Shown here piece after piece: positions 1 to 8,693 of a stretch of 34,261 nt of DNA (position 1 is the stretch's first letter; each line of letters begins with the position of its first letter). The stretch is from a virus, in the IMG/VR virus record IMGVR_UViG_3300034198_013697, positions 1 through 34,261 of that record. One strand, written 5' to 3'. The notes beneath the pieces are model-generated. The model saw nothing but the letters and a program-made list of their open reading frames with translations, was not told the origin of the DNA and did not search any database. The translations under genes were made by a program, and so were the position numbers.

Positions 1-693
1 AACCACGGAAGTAGCACCAAGACCTACAAAGGCAGCAGAGCCGCCAGCACTTCGCATAACTAAGGTATTAGGTGTCGCATTGTTAGTGGCAGCGAGCACA
101 GCGGTCGACGCATTAGCTACGTCAGCGGCAAGAGCGCCACCAACGCTGTTAACTATGGACGTTGCAACACCGCTTATTGGGGGTAATGATGTGACGTCAC
201 CGTTTAATACGAAGGAACCACCTGGGCTTACATGTGCGTCAACGTATTGCTTTGTTGCTGCACCTAGGGCATTGGTTGGGTCTGCATTGAGAATTAAGTT
301 ACCTGTCATTGTGCCACCAGATAACTTTAGAAACTCTTGAGAGCTTAGCCTTGTAATTTGTAGCTGGTCATAAAAAGTCGGGTCATTGATACTCATTATC
401 CAATGCGTATATGTAACATCGGCTTCAATGTTGTATGTGTAGAACGTAGCACCGTTGAAAGTGTATCTCAATGTAACCGTGTTACTTGATGAGTCGGTTC
501 TACGGAACATTAGAGAACCAGATTGCAATAGATTAGCTGGCGTTGGTATTGGTGGCAATGTTATTACAATGTTCCCTGAACTTGCGTCGATATCGTAGAA
601 AGTACGATTCCATTGGTCTAATGTGACATCTGCAAGTATTGGATTAGGTGCATAGTACATCGATAAATTGTTAACAACTGATAGATATGCCAT
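1..693 (-). CDS. Tail fibre protein, partial (C-terminus beyond window)
   Basis: The frame is open from an ATG at 693 to the left edge (231 codons), so the C-terminus is missing. AGGAT lies upstream of the start. Residues 1 to about 115 resemble the N-terminus of the next gene upstream (701-1771), sharing a SSGNIVITLPP-like segment and an FRR.D motif. Further on comes GGTMTGNLILNADPTNALG followed by AATKQYVDAHV, a repeat unit typical of phage tail fibres. The protein probably attaches to the baseplate through its N-terminus and reaches the host surface distally. It is the last gene of the leftward late operon visible here. Fibre assignment is fairly sure; the receptor is unknown. Confidence 0.8.
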   Translation of the reverse strand, partial: MAYLSVVNNLSMYYAPNPILADVTLDQWNRTFYDIDASSGNIVITLPPIPTPANLLQSGSLMFRRTDSSSNTVTLRYTFNGATFYTYNIEADVTYTHWIMSINDPTFYDQLQITRLSSQEFLKLSGGTMTGNLILNADPTNALGAATKQYVDAHVSPGGSFVLNGDVTSLPPISGVATSIVNSVGGALAADVANASTAVLAATNNATPNTLVMRSAGGSAAFVGLGATSVV

Positions 694-700
694 ATTGTTT

Positions 701-1771
701 TTATCCTATTAGCCAAAATGAATTAGTGGAGGAAATAATACCAGTTAAATATATATTATCACCGTTTTTTTGTAGCGTGGTTGACGTTGTCCCATCTCCA
801 AAAGTGTCCCCTGATGTGCAAGAAACCGTTAACACACCCGACGGAGCTAATTTAAATATTTGATATATTTTCAATAGATTTGCGGTAGAGGGGTTTAATA
901 ACGAAGATAACTTAGGTAACGTTAAAGTTCTATTAACACCAGATACTAAGTTACAAATTATTATGGCGTCTGTGGGGAATGCTGTGTAATCTTGGTCTAA
1001 TATCTCAATAAATTTTTCATAGTCATTTGTTAGTAAAGGATTCTGACCCTCTACATATAAAGCGACGTTTATTCTGTCATACCCTGCAATAGCTGGGGCA
1101 GATTGACCAGAGTTTTGGTTATAGAATATGTATATATCCCTAGAATAAGTACCTTCTTCGACTGGAACTAAGTAGCCGTTAACATTGCAGCCTAGCGCAA
1201 AGTCATCTCGTCTTGCAAGCCCACCGCCATTTTGTACTACGTAAACAGCACTTTCCACGTTGTTAGTCTGTGACCCTGCAAGAATCGAATCACCAGCTGA
1301 CAAAGTCCAGCCACCAACATTTAGCCCTATGTAATTGGTAGCATTGACGTCTATGTTAGTTACTGCCGAAGTAGTAGCCGAGAATCTAGCTACTCTAGTT
1401 TGATTTAATACATTGGCACTACTTTGCTGAAAATAGAACGTATTTGAACCAGAGTCGCCATCGTAAACCGATGTAAATTGGTGAACTACGTCAGTACCCA
1501 CAGGTAACTTTATATTCTGCATTACTCCGTTTATCACTGCCACAACGGTTACTGTGTTAGCCGCTACGGTGTCTAGTCTTCGTAGGAATATGGAACCCAT
1601 CTCTAAGGTATTTGACCTTAATGAATTCGGTGGCAATGTAATCGTTATGTTCCCTGATGTGGCAATCACATCAAAAAGTTGTCTACGCCAATAGCCAATT
1701 GTTGTATTACTCGATATGGCGTTAGGTTGGTAATCGTAGGATAAGTTTTCCGTTATTGGGTTGTAGCTCAT
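701..1771 (-). CDS. Tail fibre / receptor-binding structural protein
   Basis: A 356-residue protein with an AGGGG ribosome binding site before its ATG. Its first ~120 residues are related to those of the adjacent fibre gene (TSGNITITLPP, then FLRRLD and NTVTV). Its last ~60 residues (GDTFGDGTTSTTL ... NSFWLIG) resemble the C-terminus of the gene at 1774-2400 (GNTFLDGSTSWVV ... STLWSKG). It therefore looks built from exchangeable modules: an N-terminal beta-rich attachment part and a small C-terminal beta domain. The composition is rich in Ser, Thr, Asn and Val, as in extended fibres. A fibre or tip role is inferred from composition, modules and position after the baseplate genes. Confidence 0.65.
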   Translation of the reverse strand: MSYNPITENLSYDYQPNAISSNTTIGYWRRQLFDVIATSGNITITLPPNSLRSNTLEMGSIFLRRLDTVAANTVTVVAVINGVMQNIKLPVGTDVVHQFTSVYDGDSGSNTFYFQQSSANVLNQTRVARFSATTSAVTNIDVNATNYIGLNVGGWTLSAGDSILAGSQTNNVESAVYVVQNGGGLARRDDFALGCNVNGYLVPVEEGTYSRDIYIFYNQNSGQSAPAIAGYDRINVALYVEGQNPLLTNDYEKFIEILDQDYTAFPTDAIIICNLVSGVNRTLTLPKLSSLLNPSTANLLKIYQIFKLAPSGVLTVSCTSGDTFGDGTTSTTLQKNGDNIYLTGIISSTNSFWLIG

Positions 1772-1773
1772 AG

Positions 1774-2400
1774 TTACCCCTTACTCCATAATGTACTTTG
1801 AAAGATTGCATACATAGAATAAACACCTTGAGCAGTGACAACCCATGACGTAGAACCATCTAGGAATGTGTTACCTGCGGCAAGGTTAATTGTCACGCTG
1901 TTAGCTTGTGAACGTTTGACGAATCTAAATAACTGCGTTCTCCCAGCGGTATCAGGGCTAGATAGCGCAGCAATAGAAGGCATTGTTACAACGATATTCG
2001 CAGCCGTAGAGTCAAATTGAGCCGCCGATTGAGATATAGGGAAGTTGTAAGTAGCCGCAGTAATCGGCACACCTACAAATACACATTGTGTCGCTGTATC
2101 TACGTTGGCAATTTGTCTCCAAGTATTCGTCGCTAAACTAGGTTGTATATTGGCTCCCGTTGTGCGACAAAGCCAAACGCTGTTTGCATAGGTAACGTAA
2201 CTTACTCCAGTTGTATACGTTGTGGTGCTGTTCCAAGGTGATATACCACCAGCGGCTACAACGGCACTATCAACATAGTTCTTTGTTGCTAATCCCTGTG
2301 GTGCCGTAGGATTCGGTGCTGTCCATTGTCCTGTAATGTTAACATTGGCGGTAGGGTCTGCGTCTCCACCACCTAAGAATGCGAAGTTACTGTAAGCCAT
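1774..2400 (-). CDS. Short tail fibre-like protein
   Basis: A 208-residue protein preceded by AAGGAC. The N-terminal part contains GQWTAPNPTAPQGLATKNYV, continuing DSAV: the DPTNxxxAATKxYVD-type fibre repeat. The middle has a chitin-binding-like stretch (ISPWNSTTTYTTGVSYVTY followed by NSVWLC and QPSLATNTW), the pattern of CBM5/12-like modules on bacterial and phage surface proteins. The C-terminal ~90 residues form a beta module shared with 701-1771. The binding module suggests carbohydrate recognition; this is inferred from aromatic spacing only. Confidence 0.65.
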   Translation of the reverse strand: MAYSNFAFLGGGDADPTANVNITGQWTAPNPTAPQGLATKNYVDSAVVAAGGISPWNSTTTYTTGVSYVTYANSVWLCRTTGANIQPSLATNTWRQIANVDTATQCVFVGVPITAATYNFPISQSAAQFDSTAANIVVTMPSIAALSSPDTAGRTQLFRFVKRSQANSVTINLAAGNTFLDGSTSWVVTAQGVYSMYAIFQSTLWSKG

Positions 2401-2415
2401 TGTTTTTGTCCTTTC

Positions 2416-2802
2416 TTAGTATATGATGAGTCCTTGAATATCCATGTTACCGTTGGCGCCGCCAGTCTTTGTGAACCTAACTGCTAAGTACTTTGTGGTT
2501 ACACGGAAACCGCTGTCGACTGTTTGCTTTGTGGTGTTTCCTGCGAATTTTCCAGCGGTAACAGGATAAGTAAACGCTGGTGACGTTACGAACGTTGAAA
2601 CCGTTGGGTCATCATTGGATAAAAAAATATCCGCCGATCCTGCTGCGTCCGTAGATGTAAGGTTTACATCGAGAGACCATGATAGCGGCATATCATAGAT
2701 TAATAACCCATCGTTTTGCACTGTCTGGGAACCTGCGAGTTTATAGACAAACAACGTAGGCGTTGCTACTAGAATGCTTCCTTGAAATTCTTTAGCTCTC
2801 AT
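2416..2802 (-). CDS. Small beta-rich late structural protein, function unknown
   Basis: A 128-residue protein lying between the two fibre groups, starting at an ATG with AGGAG upstream. The sequence alternates polar and hydrophobic residues, which suggests an all-beta fold (TVQNDGLLIYDMPLSWSLDV, and KYLAVRFTKTGG near the end). No family was recognised. Its position among fibre genes suggests a baseplate or fibre accessory part. Confidence 0.5.
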   Translation of the reverse strand: MRAKEFQGSILVATPTLFVYKLAGSQTVQNDGLLIYDMPLSWSLDVNLTSTDAAGSADIFLSNDDPTVSTFVTSPAFTYPVTAGKFAGNTTKQTVDSGFRVTTKYLAVRFTKTGGANGNMDIQGLIIY

Positions 2803-2852
2803 GGAATCTCCTTGAGTTATTATGTTACTAAATTAAAACTAAACTACAATAC

Positions 2853-3713
2853 TTAAAATTGGGTTGTCACAGTTACTTCGGATATTCGTCCTATCCTGAT
2901 ATAATTTGCCACATCGGTAACAGTGGTCTGCGCTTTATTATTGCATTGGACTTTGATATCATCAACAACAAATTCCAATGTATCACCTGCGTTCATATTT
3001 CTTACAAATTCCGTAGTTATCGATGTGAATCTAAGGTTGTCTACAGGTGAGACACCATATCTTTGGTTTCTATATTGTTGACTGTATCTCAAACTTTGTG
3101 CGTATGCCATTATACATGAATTTGCATTCTTATACGTGGGGTTATTTGCGGTGTTTACTACGTGCTTTGTATACAAGTTAAAAATAGTCCAAACACCGTA
3201 AATATCGTAAGCTGAGAAATCATAATTACTCATGTCTAATGTTAACCTAACGTTAAACTTAAATATATTACTATTTGCTACGGTAAAAACACCTGTTGCG
3301 CTGTTCAGTGTTATCCCCGCTGCGGTGGAAAACTGCGTGTTGTCAGAATAAGCCTGGATTGTGGTTCCGTTAGTATAGTTAATAACGTTTAACGGGTTAT
3401 TCATAACTCCCCGAAGATACGCAGTTGACCCAGAACTTGGGAACGTGGGGGCACCGCCAGACGTCGGAAACAGGAGGTTATAGATAAACGTTGAGTATGT
3501 ATCAAAATATTGGAACCATACTCCAGTGTTGTAGGCTTCATTGTTAACCCAGTCCATTCTAGGTATCTCACCGCCACCTGTAGTTGGGTCATAGATCCAA
3601 CCTATCTGCCTCTTAGCATTACTAGGAGAAGCTTTGACAGCCGATGGTGACGTTGCCCACGTTGGAAACGTTGTAGACGTTGGTTTCGTTGGAAATGTAT
3701 CTTTTACTGCCAT
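2853..3713 (-). CDS. Tail fibre/tip paralogue C of three tandem copies
   Basis: A 286-residue protein. The N-terminal ~75 residues carry the motif shared by all three neighbours: P.WA, then NAKRQIGWIYDPTTGGGE, P.MDWVNNEAYNTGVW, YF, and a hydrophobic end near NLL. Copy A at 4606-5424 has almost the same block (EWVNNEAYNTGIW). The C-terminal two thirds differ between copies and read as a beta sandwich (ATGVFTVANSNIFKFNVRL). The likely role is a virion surface protein whose conserved N-terminus docks on the particle while the C-terminus binds ligand. The start ATG at 3713 has only a weak ribosome site and almost touches the preceding gene. Confidence 0.65.
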   Translation of the reverse strand: MAVKDTFPTKPTSTTFPTWATSPSAVKASPSNAKRQIGWIYDPTTGGGEIPRMDWVNNEAYNTGVWFQYFDTYSTFIYNLLFPTSGGAPTFPSSGSTAYLRGVMNNPLNVINYTNGTTIQAYSDNTQFSTAAGITLNSATGVFTVANSNIFKFNVRLTLDMSNYDFSAYDIYGVWTIFNLYTKHVVNTANNPTYKNANSCIMAYAQSLRYSQQYRNQRYGVSPVDNLRFTSITTEFVRNMNAGDTLEFVVDDIKVQCNNKAQTTVTDVANYIRIGRISEVTVTTQF

Positions 3714-3714
3714 A

Positions 3715-4587
3715 TTACACCAAGTTCCAGTATATGTTACAGGTTACAGGGGAAGAATTTGACCCATAACTAATGGGGCAAAGACTCAGATCCGCAGGTG
3801 TCACTCGATTATTGTAATCAGTGAACCCATAGTTTACATTGTTTATCGAAATAGTTAAAACGTCACCTGATAAACAGTAAACTACATCCTGAAACTTAAC
3901 TTGCCTTAGTGGATTACGATACTGTGAAGTATCATTATTCACATTTATATCCCAGTCAACTTGCCCTTGTGATTGTATCCCAGATACCTTGACACCATTT
4001 TTAAACAATGAAACATTTATGTTATTACTTCCACCACCGACACCATTTCGTGCCCCAGGTGGGTACTGCCCACTCGGCCAGACTACCTTGTAGTATAACC
4101 TATTGTTCGTAGTCACGTTAAGAGCACCTTGAATGTTCACTTCATAGTACCCATCGGCTGGGCAAGTAAATTGTCCCGTAGTGGTATTGTAGGGATTCGT
4201 AGTTATTGTCGAGGGGTACCTTGATAAAGCGACGGTATCCATGACCATAGTGTTCTCTGAGTTAGGTGATACTATAGATTTTACTCCGGAGCTTATAAGA
4301 CTTACAAAGCTTGAAAAATACGAATCCCCTGATTGCGCTGTGTTGAAGAAAGCATTTATATACAATGCAACATTGTTAAAATACTGGCACCATTGACCCA
4401 CTAGGTTCTTGTTAAAGTTTTCATATTGATATGGGAAACGCTCTCCCATCTTTGTAGATGACGCATTGGCATATTCTATCCCAACGTTCCTTTTAGCGTC
4501 ACCTGGGTCTTTTTTATCTGTGTTTCCTGTGGTCACAGCCCAATCAGGTAAATCGTTAGTCGGTGCCGCAGGTGGTGAAAAAGCCAT
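3715..4587 (-). CDS. Tail fibre/tip paralogue B of three tandem copies
   Basis: A 290-residue protein, the most diverged of the three. The N-terminal block is still recognisable (LPDWA, DPGDAKRNVGIEYA, then WCQYFNNVALYIN), but the WVNNEAYNTG segment is replaced. The segment TTGQFTCPADGYYEVNIQGA matches the C1q/TNF-like jelly-roll pattern (P..G.Y......), which is common in receptor-binding tips. An AAGGAG site precedes the ATG. Fold and role are inferred from motif shape. Confidence 0.65.
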   Translation of the reverse strand: MAFSPPAAPTNDLPDWAVTTGNTDKKDPGDAKRNVGIEYANASSTKMGERFPYQYENFNKNLVGQWCQYFNNVALYINAFFNTAQSGDSYFSSFVSLISSGVKSIVSPNSENTMVMDTVALSRYPSTITTNPYNTTTGQFTCPADGYYEVNIQGALNVTTNNRLYYKVVWPSGQYPPGARNGVGGGSNNINVSLFKNGVKVSGIQSQGQVDWDINVNNDTSQYRNPLRQVKFQDVVYCLSGDVLTISINNVNYGFTDYNNRVTPADLSLCPISYGSNSSPVTCNIYWNLV

Positions 4588-4605
4588 AGTATTATTGTCT
4601 CCTTG

Positions 4606-5424
4606 TTATGAACCCGTCACATATTGATACTTGTCCCAGATTACGATTAAACTAGAGTTATTTGCTAATATTGTAGCTGTTTGGTTAAACACTTGTAATA
4701 TAGGTGTTTCATAGTTTCTATTTACCCCGTTTGTTGCGTAGAATCTCACTGAATCACCCCTCATAAGACTAACAGTAGTACTAAAAACATGGTTGTGGTA
4801 GCAAACCCCAGCGGTAGTATCCGATAAAGGGTCAGGTACCCAAGATACAGTCGAACCCGTAGAAAACGCTGTTTCTCTGCTTATTGCTGGTGCGTTAACT
4901 CCAAAGGATAAGTTTTTTACTAGATAGACGTTGGTAACTGGCCTCTGAATATCACTGGTTCCTTGATTGTTTATTTTGATATTTATATTGCCCTTAAATG
5001 TGTAAACACCTGATATAGGAGCGATGAAATCCGTACCATCAAATACATTTAAGTTTGAGGAATTTATAACTGTGGTACTCATTCTAATCAATGCACTTAC
5101 CGTCGCTGAATTTAACAACGTTAAAAATGAGTCAGGGCTAGCCGGTACATTTTGGTCTAACGAAGGTGTCGCTTTCATTAGTGCAAAGCTAAAATAACCA
5201 ATGTTTAAAAGGTTCCCTAGGAAACTATTTACTGAGGCGAAGTAGGTTGCCCAGATACCTGTGTTATATGCTTCATTGTTAACCCACTCCATTGTTGGGT
5301 ATTCACCGAATCCAGTTGTGGTATTGTAAGCCCAGCCTGCGGCACGCTTTGTCGCTCCTGGGTCTATCTTTGCCCCGTTGGTTGCCCAGACGGGTAGTAT
5401 GCTTGGTGCTACTGGGAAAGCCAT
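4606..5424 (-). CDS. Tail fibre/tip paralogue A of three tandem copies
   Basis: A 272-residue protein. The frame extends upstream to 5475, but the ATG at 5424 follows AGAAAGGACAG at good spacing and gives MAFPVAP..., matching the starts of the paralogues; the longer start would read into the previous gene. The N-terminal block is DPGATKRAAGWAYNTTTGFG then EWVNNEAYNTGIW. The C-terminal part contains FIAPISGVYTFKGNINIKI, a C1q-like pattern. It directly follows the last recognised baseplate gene, so it may be the copy that contacts the baseplate. Confidence 0.65.
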   Translation of the reverse strand: MAFPVAPSILPVWATNGAKIDPGATKRAAGWAYNTTTGFGEYPTMEWVNNEAYNTGIWATYFASVNSFLGNLLNIGYFSFALMKATPSLDQNVPASPDSFLTLLNSATVSALIRMSTTVINSSNLNVFDGTDFIAPISGVYTFKGNINIKINNQGTSDIQRPVTNVYLVKNLSFGVNAPAISRETAFSTGSTVSWVPDPLSDTTAGVCYHNHVFSTTVSLMRGDSVRFYATNGVNRNYETPILQVFNQTATILANNSSLIVIWDKYQYVTGS

Positions 5425-5440
5425 AGTTACTCTGTCCTTT

Positions 5441-6115
5441 CTAGGTAGTCGTTGTCTTGTAGAAACCACCAGCAACGGGGTTGTTTCGTGGGTCTAGGTA
5501 AGACAATCCAGCACCGTCCGCACTGACGCTTTGGTCTGGTTTTCCTAACTGATAATACTTGATAACGGAAGAATTTACAGTAAGTTGAATACCTATAGCC
5601 TTAAGTTTAAATAGGTCATAGACAAACTGAGTATACGCTGGAGTCGTAGGGTCTAGGGCAATGGTTACGTTGAGTGACGCATTACCAGACTCTTGGAACA
5701 ATGCATTTGTAAACTGAGAGCCGTAACCATTGGCTACGTAGTAATTGTAAAAATCCCTTATTGTACCGCGTGACGTCACAAATACGATTCTGTTAGCAAT
5801 GGCACTACGTAGCGTAGAATCGGAGGCCGTAGACGAATATGTTTGTGTCAAGTAGTTAGCCATGATTTTTAAATAGTCACCAGAGGAACCCGAAGGTATC
5901 GTAGTACTATTCACACTGTTATAGTTTACTGCGTTTACAAGGGAGCGAATAATATCATAGTATTGCTGTTTCTGTGTAGCTATGGCTGTCATTATTCCCA
6001 TGAAACTAGGCATATTTTGGTACACGCTGGGTAACTGAGTTTTCAAATCTGCTATGAAATCCTTTGCAGGTAATTGTGTCAAAGCACCTGCGGGGAATTG
6101 CTGTGGTGTTATCAT
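5441..6115 (-). CDS. Baseplate wedge protein, DUF2612-like (gpI-type)
   Basis: A 224-residue protein directly after the J-like gene, which it overlaps by 4 bases. It contains IPSGSSGDYLKIMANYLTQT, an internal SAIANRIVFVTSRGTIRDF segment, and a later IALDPTTP.Y.Q stretch. This resembles the DUF2612 family, which occupies the position of P2 gpI or T4 gp7/gp53-like wedge parts next to the J homologue. It probably links the wedge to the fibre genes that follow. AAGGACATACT precedes the ATG. Confidence 0.6.
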   Translation of the reverse strand: MITPQQFPAGALTQLPAKDFIADLKTQLPSVYQNMPSFMGIMTAIATQKQQYYDIIRSLVNAVNYNSVNSTTIPSGSSGDYLKIMANYLTQTYSSTASDSTLRSAIANRIVFVTSRGTIRDFYNYYVANGYGSQFTNALFQESGNASLNVTIALDPTTPAYTQFVYDLFKLKAIGIQLTVNSSVIKYYQLGKPDQSVSADGAGLSYLDPRNNPVAGGFYKTTTT

Positions 6116-7419
6116 AGTATGTCCTTGTTTATCGCAGTAAAAGCAAAGTCTGCGTCTGCTAGATTATATGTAAACCCTATTTCACGTCTTAAGTAAACTA
6201 AGTCAGTTCTACCGCCAGCCCCGTAGGTAATAAAGTTAAAGGATCTGAGGTCGACGACACCAAGATACGTAGCTTGGATAAGCGTAGTTAACTCAGTAAT
6301 AGTGTACATTAAATCCGTAGGTAACGTCTTTGACCTGAAGTAATTGTTCACAAGGGCTAACACAGACGCTTTTAATCCAGGTAACGTATTTAGTGGAAAC
6401 ACTTGGCCGTTGTAACCTGCGTCATTAGGGTTAACATTGTAGATGAAATCAAGTTTAACACCAACACGGCGTAACTGAATTGGGTTTAATGTTACAACAC
6501 CAGTGTAACCGCCGTACGGTGTTTGCACTGTAAAATCAGTAGCTCCAATGTTAGTACCTTGTCCATAGGTATTTGTCCCTGCTGGGTGGTAGTTATACAC
6601 TGTTTGAGCAATGGATTGAAGATTCAGGTCATTGATATCAAAGTTATTACCAGCGGCTCCATTGGTTGGGTATTCTAGGTAAACTGTGCAACCTCGCTGG
6701 TTAGGTGATGTGTTAATTGTTTCAGCGACAAAGACGGAACGAAGTGCTGCAATGTTTAAGTTAAGTATTGACTTCTCAAGACCATAGTAAGTTTGTCCTG
6801 ATACGTTGAGGTAGTATTTACGTCTCGCTGCAAACTGTGAGTCACTTTCCCTTGCGGTTCCTAGTGACGTTGCTGCCGAGTTAGTAACGTTAGTAACATA
6901 GCCACCAAGGCTACTAGCGATGTTCAAGGCACCTGCGGCTACTGAGTTAATAATATCCGTAGAATATACGATGATAGAATAAGTTCCGCTGGCATTATAT
7001 GTGTAACTTTGATTCGGCGTGTACACTGGCGACGGTGTTATTGACGCAGTTGTCACAGCCCACGTAGCAGGAATTGTTAACGATGTAATCGTTGGAGTAC
7101 CTCCACCAGGTGCTAAGTTAACTGTAAACGTAACCACAGCGGTACTTGGTATCAACCCCCTACGGTTAAGGTTTAGTATCGAGGAAGCCAAGATATCTAA
7201 TCCTAGTCCGCTTGCTGTGTTTGCATTAAGTGAGTTCCAAAGAACTTGTAGAGCTTGTTGAATTTGATAATCAAATACCGCAGTAATCTGCGATATCACA
7301 TATGCTGGGCTATCTGCGCTCGTTGCGTCACTGAACGTCGGTAAAAAGGCTGTTTGGTAATTAGTTTGTATTGTATTTAGCGAGTCTATGATTATACCGT
7401 AATTACTGTCAAATTGCAT
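6112..7419 (-). CDS. Baseplate J-like wedge protein
   Basis: A 435-residue protein of the Mu gp47 / P2 J / T4 gp6 type, which forms the baseplate wedge ring. Supporting features are the N-terminal segment with SPAYVISQITAVFDYQIQQA, a beta domain near residues 90-160 (VTFTVNLAPGGGTPTITSL), the typical AARESDSQFAARR-like stretch (here SLGTARESDSQFAARRKYY, about residues 190-208), and the later VRVKLDF-like segment (RRVGVKLDFIYNV). Length fits the family. It sits between the gp25-like and DUF2612-like genes, the standard order. GAGGTTATAGC precedes the ATG. Confidence 0.85.
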   Translation of the reverse strand: MQFDSNYGIIIDSLNTIQTNYQTAFLPTFSDATSADSPAYVISQITAVFDYQIQQALQVLWNSLNANTASGLGLDILASSILNLNRRGLIPSTAVVTFTVNLAPGGGTPTITSLTIPATWAVTTASITPSPVYTPNQSYTYNASGTYSIIVYSTDIINSVAAGALNIASSLGGYVTNVTNSAATSLGTARESDSQFAARRKYYLNVSGQTYYGLEKSILNLNIAALRSVFVAETINTSPNQRGCTVYLEYPTNGAAGNNFDINDLNLQSIAQTVYNYHPAGTNTYGQGTNIGATDFTVQTPYGGYTGVVTLNPIQLRRVGVKLDFIYNVNPNDAGYNGQVFPLNTLPGLKASVLALVNNYFRSKTLPTDLMYTITELTTLIQATYLGVVDLRSFNFITYGAGGRTDLVYLRREIGFTYNLADADFAFTAINKDIL

Positions 7420-7420
7420 G

Positions 7421-7780
7421 CTATAACCTCACCGTAATTGCCTGACCTATTTTTGTCTTAGCTGTTAACGTTGTTGAATAGTACCGTGTAGCAGGAGAAA
7501 AAGCACTATCAACTACTTCAACCGTAGATACATTGTTTACCTTAAGAGCTTCGTCGGCATAGATTTGACTTACGATATCTGGGTTATCGGCGTTACTTAC
7601 AACTAGCTCCATAGGTATCCCAAAGTCGGGGTCTGCTTTCCATTCATCCTTGAGTGTAGATAGCCTTATTTGTAACTTAGATTGAACTATATTTGCGTCG
7701 CTGGTTTCATAGGAGTTCAATACATCGAAGTAAGTAGACCCATCGATATTTGTTTTTGTTACTACTTTTAACTCTGTCAT
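7421..7780 (-). CDS. Baseplate wedge protein, gp25/W-like
   Basis: A 119-residue protein overlapping the spike gene by 4 bases. Its size, the KLQIRLSTLKDEWKADPDFG segment with G(I/V)P following, and a C-terminal beta hairpin fit the short gp25-like/DUF2634 sheath-initiator proteins. In T4 and P2 such proteins nucleate sheath polymerisation on the wedge. The order spike - gp25-like - J-like is standard for contractile tails. Family call is by pattern and order. Confidence 0.7.
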   Translation of the reverse strand: MTELKVVTKTNIDGSTYFDVLNSYETSDANIVQSKLQIRLSTLKDEWKADPDFGIPMELVVSNADNPDIVSQIYADEALKVNNVSTVEVVDSAFSPATRYYSTTLTAKTKIGQAITVRL

Positions 7781-8463
7781 GGCTGAGACCCTTTAAACGT
7801 TGTGAACTTTGTTTGCGTGGTAGTCATTTGTGTAACAAAGGTATTTGCGGCCGTAGTAACCTGAACTTGATACGCTGGACTTACTGCGGAACCACCAGCA
7901 CCAGGAGTCCAAGTAAATGTAGGCACACTACCCGCAGTTACTAAGGAATTAGCAAAGGTACCCATGTTGGTTGCCATTGTAATTAGTTCCTGCATTAACT
8001 TTATACCCATGCTCATGAATTCCATACCAGAACTTTGTAACGCTGGAGCCTGAGAAAATTTTTGCATACATGGAATAAAAACGCAGGCATTAACGTTATG
8101 TAAGCTTCCTGACTCAGGAGCCGCAGGAATAGGAGATGACGAAGTTAACCATGAGTATATCTCTCTGTCTACCCAGATGACTAGTCCAACGTCACCTGGA
8201 ACTATGCTAGCACTGATTGCGTGGGTTGACCCAGCCAATTGAAACACAGGGACACTTAGTAACTTGGGATACGTAGTAAACCCTGTGTTCTTGTCAAAGT
8301 ATTTCACAGAGGGCTGAATATCAACGCAACTTTTGTTAGTCGCTGATACATTGACAACTGTGGCTATGGACGCTGAGGGGGTTGAGTTTTGTTCATCGAA
8401 TAAGTATCTCTTGAACTGCTCAAAGCTATCAGGTAAAAATGGGTTTATATCAGGAGTTTCCAT
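7777..8463 (-). CDS. Baseplate central spike, Gp138 N-terminal domain type
   Basis: A 228-residue protein. Residues ~30-140 read as the OB-fold domain of phi92 Gp138-like spikes: SIATVVNVSATNKSCVDIQP, then a proline/valine-rich PVFQL segment, GDVGLVIWVDREIYSW, and LHNVNACVFIP. The rest is a Thr/Ala-rich stalk. It would form the membrane-piercing trimer below the hub. It overlaps the small gene upstream by 14 bases and the gp25-like gene by 4. No lysozyme domain is visible. Confidence 0.8.
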   Translation of the reverse strand: METPDINPFLPDSFEQFKRYLFDEQNSTPSASIATVVNVSATNKSCVDIQPSVKYFDKNTGFTTYPKLLSVPVFQLAGSTHAISASIVPGDVGLVIWVDREIYSWLTSSSPIPAAPESGSLHNVNACVFIPCMQKFSQAPALQSSGMEFMSMGIKLMQELITMATNMGTFANSLVTAGSVPTFTWTPGAGGSAVSPAYQVQVTTAANTFVTQMTTTQTKFTTFKGSQP

Positions 8464-8692
8464 TTGCTAAAACCTTTTGTAATTTGTCATGAAGCATATC
8501 AACGATTACTTTAACTTCATTTATTTCTTGGTCTGTCTTAAAGAATCCTGTGCTTTTCATTGCTAACAAATACATTAGATAATCAGCACGTCTAGCTTCA
8601 ATGGTCGCTGGGTTCGGTGCATACTGTTTAAATGCTTCTATGTTCTGTATTGCGTCTACCATTGTGTTGATGTTTCTATTGTCCAATAACAT
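8450..8692 (-). CDS. Small baseplate-cluster protein, unknown
   Basis: An 80-residue predicted helical protein between hub and spike genes, with GGGG before the ATG and a 14-base overlap with the spike gene. Segments such as RADYLMYLLAMKSTGFFK and EVKVIVDMLHDKLQKVLANG are amphipathic. No family recognised. Its coupling to the hub and spike genes suggests a hub assembly helper or minor part. Confidence 0.5.
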   Translation of the reverse strand: MLLDNRNINTMVDAIQNIEAFKQYAPNPATIEARRADYLMYLLAMKSTGFFKTDQEINEVKVIVDMLHDKLQKVLANGNS

Positions 8693-8693
8693 T

